Shown one piece after another: positions 19,304-26,909 of a DNA stretch of 64,000 nt. Under the pieces are notes generated by a model. The model did not search any database. It saw nothing but the letters and a program-made list of their open reading frames with translations, and was not told where the DNA came from. Source of the DNA: JAZKFT01 sp965246935 (GTDB lineage Bacteria; Bacteroidota; Bacteroidia; Chitinophagales; Chitinophagaceae). Made by a program: the position numbers and the translations under genes. Position 1 is the stretch's first letter; the number at the start of each line of letters is the position of its first letter. Where the stretch lies: NCBI GenBank assembly GCA_965246935.1, contig CBDFGC010000024.1:186001-250000 (forward strand), written 5' to 3'.

Positions 19304-21199
19304 TCAATTATTTACTTTCCCGAAAAAAACAACGGGGCTGGCACCGGTTACCAGAAAGCGCTTTAAGCTGCCATCTACAGAACTGAAAAGCCCAAAGTTT
19401 TCAGGGGCATAGGCAGCGGGGTTTTTAAATTTTTGTAGCAATATCCAATATCCGTTTATGTTTTGGTAAATGGATGCACTACCCTTAAAGCCATCTTCGT
19501 AAGGGGCTGTAATGAGCGCATAGTTGCCGGATATTTTTAATGTATTCCCAAAGCCTTCGCCACCTGAAGTTCCGGTTCCGGAAAAATATAATGGTTGCAG
19601 TTTGGCAAAATCTACATTGTCTACCGTAAGTACATCTACTTTACCAGAACTACCCCCCAAAGCATTGCCCCATGATGCTAAAATGGTATTACCACTTATA
19701 GAAACGCTATTACCGTAATGCGCATTATTAAAGTGGCTGGCATTGGTATAAAAAGTGGTTGTGTTGTTACTCACATTGTAATAATAAACAATGCCACAAT
19801 CAGTGGACCCATACGCGTTTGCATCCGGTGCACCAATAACAGCCTTATTCCCATCAATGGCTACAGTTGCCCCAAAATGATCCTGGGCCAAATTATTAGG
19901 GTTGTTTACTTTGGTAAATATGCCTGTCGCTATATTATAGATATAAACTACGCCAGATTCTACAACAGTTGTGGCAGCAAAAGTGTAATTCTGAAACGGG
20001 CAGCCAATAATGGCAAGGTTGCCCGAAATACCTACGGCTCGGCCAAATGGAGCATTAGCAGGATCTTTGATTTTTGTAATTGTATTAGTGGAAATTTTAT
20101 AAATGTATGCTGCTCCCTGATTAGTAACAACGCCATCATCCCCATAAGCTCCAATGATAATATTGTCTCCGGAAATAGCCACAGTGCTACCAAAAAAATC
20201 GTAATTCGCCGGATCGGGGTTGGGTATTTTTCTATTGAATACCCAACTGCTACCATTAAAAAAGTATAGGTAACAGACACCTCCTATCTGCGTACCAACC
20301 GTATCTAAGTATGCTCCTAAAACTGCATAATTTCCATCCATATCTGCTGCACTATATCCGTAATTAGATAAGCCTGCATTGTACACCGGATTAAACTCGC
20401 TGATATTATTAACGCTGCAATCGCCCCAACTGCCATAGCCTGCACTACCATTATTTGAAGTGGCGGCCGACGCCTGCCAACTGGCAGTTCCATTAGCATC
20501 GCTGGTAAGCACTTTGCCTGCACCTTGTGTGCCATCGGTTATTTTTACGGTACCGGCTACGTCCAGCTTAGCCTGTGGATTAGCGTTGCCAATACCCATG
20601 TTACCGCTAACATCCGCATTTCCATTTACCGTTAATTTATTAGCTGGCGCTACGGTGCCAATGCCCACTTTGCCATTATTGAGATTATACATATTACTGC
20701 TACCATCCATGTACCACAAAGGGTCGGGTACAAAAGGTGCTGGCTTGCTAAAGCTACTTACCCGCCACCTTGCAGCAGTTATATCGTACATGATTGTAAC
20801 AGCTCCATTAGCCGGGATATACAGGCTGTTTCCATCGCTGGTTAAAATCCTGTTTGCTGGTGCAGACGCGTTTCCTGCCCCGTCATTATCCAATGCCATT
20901 TGCGATGTGGAAGCATTGATAATCGTAATAATACGGCCATCTACGCCACCTGTAAAACCGCTGATGCTATAACCTAACGGGCTGCCGTTAGTAATACGGT
21001 AAGCCGATTTTTTATTGGCAGTGGTATTTACATCGGCATTGGTAGCATTGGCAAGGTTGATGGTAGCGATCCGCAGGGCTATATCGCCATTAACATCCAA
21101 AGTGGCTAAGGGGGAGTTTGTGTTAACACCGGTATTCTGGGCTAAACTGTACAACAATCCAATAATTAAATTTGCTAAAAGCAGGAGCGTTTTTTTCAT
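19304..21199 (-). CDS. Secreted FG-GAP repeat (beta-propeller) surface protein
   Basis: The 631-residue protein has a signal peptide (MKKTLLLLANLIIGLLYSLAQ), then NTGVNTNSPLATLDVNGDIA, the same style of N-terminal module as the S74-type neighbour. After VGIGTVAPANKLTVNGNADV-type segments, residues ~270-620 hold FG-GAP/integrin-alpha-like repeats (FFGSTVAISGDNIIIGA, HFGATVAIDGNKAVIGA, GFGNTLKISGNYALITA). These suggest a propeller exposed outside the cell. It is the first gene of the three-gene minus-strand group, 42 bases before the S74 start. Confidence 0.8.
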   Translation of the reverse strand: MKKTLLLLANLIIGLLYSLAQNTGVNTNSPLATLDVNGDIALRIATINLANATNADVNTTANKKSAYRITNGSPLGYSISGFTGGVDGRIITIINASTSQMALDNDGAGNASAPANRILTSDGNSLYIPANGAVTIMYDITAARWRVSSFSKPAPFVPDPLWYMDGSSNMYNLNNGKVGIGTVAPANKLTVNGNADVSGNMGIGNANPQAKLDVAGTVKITDGTQGAGKVLTSDANGTASWQASAATSNNGSAGYGSWGDCSVNNISEFNPVYNAGLSNYGYSAADMDGNYAVLGAYLDTVGTQIGGVCYLYFFNGSSWVFNRKIPNPDPANYDFFGSTVAISGDNIIIGAYGDDGVVTNQGAAYIYKISTNTITKIKDPANAPFGRAVGISGNLAIIGCPFQNYTFAATTVVESGVVYIYNIATGIFTKVNNPNNLAQDHFGATVAIDGNKAVIGAPDANAYGSTDCGIVYYYNVSNNTTTFYTNASHFNNAHYGNSVSISGNTILASWGNALGGSSGKVDVLTVDNVDFAKLQPLYFSGTGTSGGEGFGNTLKISGNYALITAPYEDGFKGSASIYQNINGYWILLQKFKNPAAYAPENFGLFSSVDGSLKRFLVTGASPVVFFGKVNN

Positions 21200-22336
21200 T
21201 GTTGGTAATTGTTAGGTTTAATTACTTTTAAAGCTAAATTATAGCTACGCACAGCTATTAATAAGTCCCGTTGCGAACATGGCGGGGCTCATTAATTAAG
21301 TGGTTGATTCTACAATTTAATGGCAGTACTAAAGCAGCTATAGGTTATATTTTGCAAGGGCTGCAATGGAAACTAACTATTGAAACCAATGGATTGCCTC
21401 AGTTGCCAAATGCAATGATAAAAAGCCCATATTGGCAATAGTGCTTATCAAAAAATCGGGTAATAACCGGAGTGATATTCAAACGTTTAAAAAAGTTGAA
21501 GAATGCCTACGGATTAAATAGTAGTATTAAATTTTACAAAAGATATCCTGCACATTTGCTTCTGTAGCTACATTATAAATGGAAAATCAGTTGCAGCGGT
21601 GTAGTGCTGACAGCAGTGCTTAACTCGTTGAAAACGTTGCTTGATTTACCGGATGTTTTTGTTACTGTTGAATCTGCGGTGGAGGTGCCGATAAGCGGTG
21701 TACGCTTTTGGTTATTTGTTCGGATGATGACTGCGCCAGTAAAATGGCCGCCAGGCAAAGCAATAAAAAAAGCTCCATTTCATGATCTGATTTTGTTTTA
21801 TTATAGTGCTAAACTATAGCGCTATTAAAACATACAGAGCCCTGTTGCTAAGTTGCCGTGGCTGATTAATTAATTGGTTGATTAGGAAATTATCTGGCTA
21901 AACTGAAGCACATACTTCCAACACGCATACCATAGATTTCATTTTCATCATTCAAGATATAGCTTCTGAAAAAATGTGACTTTATACCTCTTTTCCTGTC
22001 TGCTGATTTGTCTTCGTGAAATAACGCAAACAAAATTATCATATTAAAAGAAATATCCGAAGCTTCTATTAGCTGCAGTAACATAGCTAAATGAGGCATC
22101 GTCTTTTGAAAGAAAAATTTTAGCATTTGAATTTACCTTTACAACGATTAAGCTGCATTACTATCATGGAAACCACAGTACAAGAGTTCGATCCACGGCT
22201 TAGCCGGGACAGGTTGCTAATGCAGCTGCCTAGTGAAATACTACTGCCGGTCTCCAAATGAAAACGGTAAAAGGTACCTACCCGTGATGAGTGAAGCGCA
22301 ATGATAGAATAGCAGCTACTCATCTCTTATCTTTCA
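21200..22336. other. Long non-coding interval with a diverged ~90-bp duplication
   Basis: This is ~1.1 kb without a convincing gene; the short open frames lack recognisable products. Two stretches, 21226-21311 and 21800-21888, resemble each other. Both run from an AGCTAAATTATAG-like start through GCTATTAA to a TTAATTAAnTGGTTGATT end. This suggests an old duplication. Promoters of the FG-GAP gene must lie near 21200-21300. Confidence 0.5.
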
Positions 22337-24115
22337 TCACTTCTGCGTTTCCGCCCATTTATCCATCTTCTTTTCGGCAACATCCAGCGGCAGCACACCA
22401 CCATTCAGGAATTCATCGTGGAAAGCAGACAGCCTGAATTTGTCGCCTAATTGCTTTGTGTATTTCTCCCGTAGCTCCCGGATTTTAAGAGCTCCGATTT
22501 TATAAGAAAGTGCTTGTGCAGGAATGGCCATATAGCGCTCAATTTCGGCTGTAGCACCGGCTTCGTCAATGGCTTCGTTCTCCATCATGTAGGCAATGGC
22601 CTGTTCACGGGTCATGCCTTTAGTATGCATGGCCACATCTACCACCAGGCGTACGGCCCGATGCATTTCATCGCCCAGGGCGCCCATATATTGGTAAGGA
22701 TCGGTATATAAGCCTAATTCTTTTCCCAGGCTTTCACAATACAAAGCCCAGCCTTCGCCAAAGGCGCCGTACCAGGCAAACTTGCGAAAGGATGGCAGCG
22801 TTGCATCTTCCTGCTGTAAACTGATCTGGTAGTGGTGGCCGGGAATAGCTTCGTGCAGAAAAAGAGATTCCATGCCGGAAGTCGTATTAAATTTTGTAGC
22901 ATCTAAAATGGGTACGTAAAAAATACCGGGGCGGCTGCCATCCGGCGTGCCGGGGTAATATTCTGCACTGGCCGATGCTGCCCGGAAGGCTTCTGTTTGC
23001 CGGATTTCAAAAGGTGATTTGGGCGTTTTGCCAAACATCTTTTGCAGGTTTGGTTTCATCCGCCGGTGAATATTTTCAAAAGCGGCCAGCACATCCTTAG
23101 GTTGCTTGTAAGGCTTAAATTTTGCATCGGTACGCATATAATTAAAAAAAGCTTTCAGGTCGCCTGTAAAGCCGGTAGCCGCTTTTGTTTTTTCCATTTC
23201 GTTGCGGATACGGGCTACTTCAGCCAGGCCGGTATTGTAAATCTCATCCGGTGTTTTGTTGGTGGTTGTCCAGTACCGAACCAGGTAATTGTACATTTCC
23301 TTACCGGTGGGAATATCGCTGATACCGGTACTGGTACGGGCTTTTGGCAGATATTCATTTTGAAGAAAAGTGGCAAGGCGTTTATAAGCAGGGAATATTT
23401 GTGTGGAAAGAATGGTGGTCAGTTGGTTGGATATGGAATCTTTTTCGGTAGCAGCAATGCCCTCCGGCCATTTGCGAAGCGGGCCAAAGAGGATGCTTTT
23501 AGCCGTATCGGTGTTTGCCAGATCATTCATTTGCGGAATCATTTTTACCACCAGTACTTTGGGCAACACAATGCCACTGGCCATGCCTTTACGGAAATAA
23601 AAAATGGCCGAATCGGCCCAGGCCGGAAAACGCTGAACCCGGCTGATCCAATTGTGGTAATCGGCTGCTGTTTTAAATGGCTGGTTGCCTTCACCGCTGC
23701 CAAGCTGGCCAATATCCAGCGGCCGTGCGTAAAACTGGTTGAAGGGCATATAATTGTCATGCAGGTTGAGGCCTTCCAGTTGCATTTGCATCTCCCGTTT
23801 AAATACATCATAGCTGGTACGGTCTGTAGCATTCAGATTGCTGGTATCAAAACCATTGATAGCATTGGCATAGCGGGTATAAAATTGCCGGAGCGTATCC
23901 CGGAAGCTTTCCGTAAAGTCAATATTGAGACGGTCGTTATACCGGTTGTCGCCATTGGCTGTAGCTTCTATCGGAAACAACTGCATGCGTTCTTCCCAAT
24001 AATTATTGAATACGGTTGCAAGGCTGTCGTTTTTGTTCATAGCAATTTTGTTAGCAGGTCCGTTATTGCAGGCAAATAAGGTAATCATCATACAGCAGAA
24101 AAAGAAATATTTCAT
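22337..24115 (-). CDS. DUF885 lipoprotein, predicted metallopeptidase-like
   Basis: The 592-residue product begins MKYFFFCCMMITLFACNN, a lipoprotein signal with the lipobox Cys in LFAC. It belongs to the DUF885 family, whose zinc-peptidase-like motif HEAIPGHH is present near residue 421. GEGWALYCESLG about 30 residues later could supply the further Glu ligand. The exact substrate is not known for the family. An ATG at 24124 would add three residues; the start at 24115 fits the signal peptide better. Single-gene unit, minus strand. Confidence 0.88.
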   Translation of the reverse strand: MKYFFFCCMMITLFACNNGPANKIAMNKNDSLATVFNNYWEERMQLFPIEATANGDNRYNDRLNIDFTESFRDTLRQFYTRYANAINGFDTSNLNATDRTSYDVFKREMQMQLEGLNLHDNYMPFNQFYARPLDIGQLGSGEGNQPFKTAADYHNWISRVQRFPAWADSAIFYFRKGMASGIVLPKVLVVKMIPQMNDLANTDTAKSILFGPLRKWPEGIAATEKDSISNQLTTILSTQIFPAYKRLATFLQNEYLPKARTSTGISDIPTGKEMYNYLVRYWTTTNKTPDEIYNTGLAEVARIRNEMEKTKAATGFTGDLKAFFNYMRTDAKFKPYKQPKDVLAAFENIHRRMKPNLQKMFGKTPKSPFEIRQTEAFRAASASAEYYPGTPDGSRPGIFYVPILDATKFNTTSGMESLFLHEAIPGHHYQISLQQEDATLPSFRKFAWYGAFGEGWALYCESLGKELGLYTDPYQYMGALGDEMHRAVRLVVDVAMHTKGMTREQAIAYMMENEAIDEAGATAEIERYMAIPAQALSYKIGALKIRELREKYTKQLGDKFRLSAFHDEFLNGGVLPLDVAEKKMDKWAETQK

Positions 24116-24361
24116 GTAGGTCAATTTTGCTTAAATGTATTGAGAAAAAGATTAGTGATTCAATGGACGACGAACAATGGACGATGAAGACAAAGCGGCA
24201 GACGGTAACCGACCGAGGTTGTTAATTATGGGTGACTGATTGCTTGTTAGTTTTTGCTTCAGTGTTGGCCTCCCTAATAAACTTTTGGCAAGTTTGGGAA
24301 CTTTCCAAAAGTTGCAACTTTTGCTTTTCACTTTTTGCTTAATTTCGCTGTCCCGATAAAT

Positions 24362-24733
24362 GGGGCTGACCGGTTTTGACAGCAAAGTTCTTTGTACGTA
24401 TAAGCATGCCGTGCGTTGGATAATTAGCACGTAAATCTGAAGATTCAACCTTTTAAATGGCAATACTTCGTATGCCATGGCTGCCTAATTAGTAATTAAG
24501 TAGTCATTAGGGCCGCCGGGCTGGGCCGCTTGTTTCCAAGCCCCGCCGCCGACATCAAATAAAAACAGGTTGCTGCCTTGCCAGGCTGTGCGCAAGGCTT
24601 AAGACCATACAGCTACGTTACCGGTTGGTAGGTTGAGGTCCTGCCGGTAGCCGACAATCAATCGTCAAATAAGCATGTAGAAGGCGTATGGCGGATTTGT
24701 TTGGACCAGGGTTCGACTCCCTGCAGCTCCACC
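24362..24733 (+). ncRNA. ssrA: Transfer-messenger RNA (tmRNA)
   Basis: The 5' end GGGGCTGACCGGTTTTGACA and the 3' end GGTTCGACTCCCTGCAGCTC followed by CACC are the tRNA-like halves. GGGGCTG pairs with CAGCTCC (one G-U). The tag frame is read at 24459-24488 as GGC AAT ACT TCG TAT GCC ATG GCT GCC TAA, giving GNTSYAMAA and a stop. The hydrophobic C-terminal AA is what ClpXP-type proteases recognise. The total of 372 bases is normal. A GTAGAAGGCGTATGG helix segment precedes the T-arm. A strong terminator follows. Its 3' 67 bases are duplicated twice downstream. Confidence 0.95.
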
Positions 24734-24738
24734 TTTTT

Positions 24739-24773
24739 AAAGGCCGTTCCGGTTAACCGGAACGGCCTTTTTT
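24739..24773 (+). terminator. Terminator of tmRNA (copy 1)
   Basis: AAAGGCCGTTCCGG-TTAA-CCGGAACGGCCTTT with a following T run forms a nearly perfect 14-bp stem directly after ssrA. Confidence 0.92.
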
Positions 24774-24826
24774 ACAGATAACCTGCCTGATTTTCCATAA
24801 ATTTGTTTTAAACAAAAACTGGAGCC

Positions 24827-25048
24827 ATGGTCAATATTGCCGGCGTATCAACACAAACAAATAAAGAGGGAGAAATTACTCATGTAACTTTTGATATGGA
24901 AAAACATAAGGATACTATCGAACCTCTGCTACAGCAACTTGGCATGGTTGAAAAAACCAAATTTGATAAATTGCGGGAAGAAGGTATCACCATTGAAGAA
25001 TCTAAAGCACGTGTAATAGCAAGAGTAAAAACATTATGGGGAAAATAA
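24827..25048 (+). CDS. Small protein, possible antitoxin (cassette 1, gene A)
   Basis: This is a 73-residue charged protein starting MVNIAGVSTQTNKEGEITHV. It has no recognised DNA-binding motif, and the C-terminal half is strongly helical and basic (EESKARVIARVKTLWGK). Its last 13 bases overlap the start of gene B, the arrangement usual for antitoxin-toxin pairs. The first ~24 residues are almost identical to gene A of cassette 2 (21 of 24), while the rest is diverged. GGAGCC just before the ATG could act as a ribosome site. The antitoxin role is inferred from size, order and overlap only. Confidence 0.65.
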   Translation: MVNIAGVSTQTNKEGEITHVTFDMEKHKDTIEPLLQQLGMVEKTKFDKLREEGITIEESKARVIARVKTLWGK

Positions 25049-25362
25049 TCATTTCATCCCTTGTTGATGAAAAGATGGATGAATTGGTTGATGTGCTTTA
25101 TGAAGACGAATATTATGGCTTCATGGACGATGCAATAGCTTATGTAGTTGCAATTTATAATTTCATGAGTACCATACCCGATCAAAAACACAGGCTTACT
25201 GTAAACACACGTTTTGGTAAATATTATTGCAGGTACAGGCACGATAAAGGAACAGTTTACTACATCACTTTTGATATAGATAATGGAGACTATTTTATAC
25301 AAAACATTATTAGCAACCATACCAGCGAATACCCCTTATATATTATAGATTCAAATGTTTAG
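25036..25362 (+). CDS. Small RelE/ParE-like protein, possible toxin (cassette 1, gene B)
   Basis: The 108-residue product starts inside gene A (ATG at 25036). Residues 59-97 (RFGKYYCRYRHDKGTVYY, then FDIDNGDYFIQNIISNH) look like the beta-sheet core of RelE/ParE-type toxins, in which an Arg-Tyr-rich strand is followed by D-x-D...I...I-x-N-H. The last 50 residues are identical to those of the second copy, whereas residues 1-58 share only about half. No toxin family is claimed with certainty; a host-nuclease or anti-phage role is equally open. Confidence 0.65.
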   Translation: MGKIIISSLVDEKMDELVDVLYEDEYYGFMDDAIAYVVAIYNFMSTIPDQKHRLTVNTRFGKYYCRYRHDKGTVYYITFDIDNGDYFIQNIISNHTSEYPLYIIDSNV

Positions 25363-25429
25363 CAGATTAATCAAATTAGCTAAACTTGAGAATTTCAATT
25401 TTCGTCGATCATCTGCAAGTTACAAAATT

Positions 25430-25496
25430 AAATAAACATGTAGAAAGCGTATGGAGGATTTGTTTGAACCAGGGTTCGACTCCCTGCAGCTCCACC
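25430..25496 (+). repeat. Second copy of the tmRNA 3' end (internal att-like site)
   Basis: These 67 bases match the tmRNA end with few changes (for example ACATGTAG for GCATGTAG and ATGGAGG for ATGGCGG), keeping GGTTCGACTCCCTGCAGCTC. There is no 5' half, so it cannot be a functional tmRNA. Confidence 0.92.
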
Positions 25497-25502
25497 TTTT
25501 TA

Positions 25503-25538
25503 AAGGTCGTTCCGGTTAACCGGAACGGCCTTTTTTTA
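25503..25538 (+). terminator. Copy 2 of the tmRNA terminator
   Basis: AAAGGTCGTTCCGG-TTAA-CCGGAACGGCCTTT followed by Ts. It has one G-U change relative to copy 1. It should stop read-through from cassette 1 genes. Confidence 0.88.
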
Positions 25539-25590
25539 CAGATAACTTGCCTGATTTTCCATAAATTTGTATTAAACAAAAACTGGAGCC

Positions 25591-25812
25591 ATGGTCAATA
25601 TTGCCGGCATATCAACACAAACAAATAATCAGGGAGAAATTACTCATGTAACTTTTGACATGAGCGAACACAAAGACACCATTACACCCATTTTAGAGCG
25701 ATTGGAAGTAATAGAAAAAAAGAAATTCGATAAATTGCGTAAAGAAGGCACATCTGTTGAAGAATTAAGAAAACACATGCACCAAAAAATTGAAAGTTTG
25801 TGGAAAAAATAA
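25591..25812 (+). CDS. Small protein, possible antitoxin (cassette 2, gene A)
   Basis: This 73-residue paralogue of the cassette 1 gene at 24827 starts MVNIAGISTQTNNQGEITHV and ends IESLWKK. Conservation is high in the first 24 residues, then falls to about half. Like its partner it overlaps the downstream gene by 13 bases. The spacing from the upstream terminator and the GGAGCC before the ATG are the same as in cassette 1. Confidence 0.65.
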   Translation: MVNIAGISTQTNNQGEITHVTFDMSEHKDTITPILERLEVIEKKKFDKLRKEGTSVEELRKHMHQKIESLWKK

Positions 25813-26126
25813 TCATCACACCATTGGTTTATGATAAAGTTGATGAGATTATAATGGTTTTGTACAAGGATGAATATTGTGGTTTTATAGATACGGCTAA
25901 AAGTTATGGCGATGCTATTTTAAATTTTATTATAACAATTCCTCAACAGAAACGAAAGCTCACAATAAACCCACGTTTTGGTAAATATTATTGCAGGTAC
26001 AGGCATGATAAAGGAACAGTTTACTACATCACTTTTGATATTGATAATGGAGACTATTTCATACAAAACATTATTAGCAACCATACCAGCGAATACCCCT
26101 TATATATTATAGATTCAAATGTTTAA
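25800..26126 (+). CDS. Small RelE/ParE-like protein, possible toxin (cassette 2, gene B)
   Basis: The 108-residue paralogue of the gene at 25036 here begins with GTG at 25800, inside gene A. Residues 59-108 are identical to copy 1, and the N-terminal half differs at about half of its positions (for example EKIIITPLVYDKVDEI). The sharp change from diverged to identical sequence near residue 58 is visible in the DNA at CACGTTTTGGTAAATATTAT. Same inferred function as copy 1. Confidence 0.65.
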   Translation: MEKIIITPLVYDKVDEIIMVLYKDEYCGFIDTAKSYGDAILNFIITIPQQKRKLTINPRFGKYYCRYRHDKGTVYYITFDIDNGDYFIQNIISNHTSEYPLYIIDSNV

Positions 26127-26193
26127 CAGGTTATTTAAATTAGCTAAACTTGAGAATTTCAATTTGCATCGGTCATCTGCAAGTTACAAAATT

Positions 26194-26260
26194 AAATAAG
26201 CATGTAGAAAGCGTATGGCGGATTTGTTTGAACCAGGGTTCGACTCTCTGCGGCTCCACA
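26194..26260 (+). repeat. Third copy of the tmRNA 3' end (probable displaced original end, attR-like)
   Basis: This 67-base copy has CTCTGCGGCTCCACA at its end instead of CCCTGCAGCTCCACC. It is followed by a different terminator, as expected if it is the original chromosomal 3' end pushed downstream by insertion. Confidence 0.88.
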
Positions 26261-26300
26261 AAAAAAGCGTTGCAAACGATTGGTTGGCAATGCTTTTTTT
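26261..26300 (+). terminator. Terminator after the displaced tmRNA end
   Basis: AAAAGCGTTGC and GCAATGCTTTT arms around a ~14-base loop with a T7 run. The sequence differs from the cassette terminators. Confidence 0.75.
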
Positions 26301-26485
26301 ATTTGCCGAATATCGAAATCCTTCAGAATAAGTCAAAGTTGCCGGAAACAAACCGGGAATAGTCGTGAAAGGCATTTCTGTTCCCGATTGAGGCGAAACT
26401 TTTTGTATTTTTAGGGGTTCAGCCAATGAATATCTTGTTTCAAGAACTGCTATCAATTAATTTTATAACTGGTAAATACAGGTTT

Positions 26486-26803
26486 ATGAACAAGAACTTT
26501 TCAGTCAATTTCACCGCAAAAAACTCCAGGGCAAATGGTGATCAAACTTCTTTCTATTTAAGAACAGGAATTGATCGGAAAAGAGTAAAAAACGCTGCTA
26601 AGAGAATGAGTAGAAATAAGTTGTGCAGTCGGTCTCTACAAAGTAGAGTCAGGAATACAACTACAGTAAGCTTTTACTATGCATTTTCCTGGCAACTGTT
26701 TACTGCTTTCTGTTCAACTTTCCATACTGGTATCGATAGCGTCACGGCCCGAAAAGCATTTCCGCCAGCCAGAACAAAGGCGGATCAAAAGAAATATCTT
26801 TAA
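26486..26803 (+). pseudogene. Probable remnant of a tyrosine-type site-specific integrase (N-terminal part)
   Basis: The frame starting MNKNFSVNFTAKNSRANGD, followed by SFYLRTGIDRKRV, resembles the arm-type DNA-binding N-terminus of Bacteroidota tyrosine recombinases (pattern M-N-K-x-F-S ... K-x-S-R-A-N-x-x-G ... YLR-x-x-I-D-x-K-R). After about residue 40 the similarity ends, and no core or catalytic R-H-R-Y part exists before the next gene. An upstream ATG at 26426 is in frame, but the extra residues do not look conserved. The position just after the displaced tmRNA end suits an ancestral integrase. Recognition is from pattern only. Confidence 0.4.
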
Positions 26804-26909
26804 AGGTCGTTTGGGTAATTTGTCCGGGATATGACGATATTGCTACTGCATGTATTAGTAAACCTTATTCTCATAAAAAATATATCTTACATACCTAACC
26901 AGCTTCCAC

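Larger units (their letters stand above)
24667..26260 (+). mobile_element. Two tandem ~764-bp cassettes bounded by three copies of the tmRNA 3' end
   Basis: The 67-base segment ending the tmRNA (24667-24733) recurs at 25430-25496 and 26194-26260, so it bounds two units of 763 and 764 bases. Each unit contains the tmRNA 3' end, a terminator, a small gene and an overlapping 108-codon gene. Both units end with nearly the same ~100 bases (GCTAAACTTGAGAATTTCAA, then ATCTGCAAGTTACAAAATTA). The 3' ends of tRNA-like genes are classic attachment sites for integrating elements, which restore the gene and leave a displaced copy. No recombinase gene lies inside the units. Confidence 0.8.

Noticed and set aside
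23042..24079. 345-codon plus-strand frame opposite the DUF885 gene
   Set aside because: It is the complement of a well-recognised lipoprotein gene and has no known domain.
24152..24478. Minus-strand frame of 108 codons over the start of ssrA
   Set aside because: It overlaps the tmRNA 5' part and has no recognisable protein features; the tmRNA explains the sequence.
24501..24733. A plain tRNA gene at the GGTTCGACTCC segment
   Set aside because: There is no anticodon arm or D-arm directly upstream; the 5' GGGGCTG at 24362 shows it is tmRNA.
26184..26456. Minus-strand frame of 90 codons over the third tmRNA copy
   Set aside because: It covers the att-like copy and terminator, with no protein pattern.
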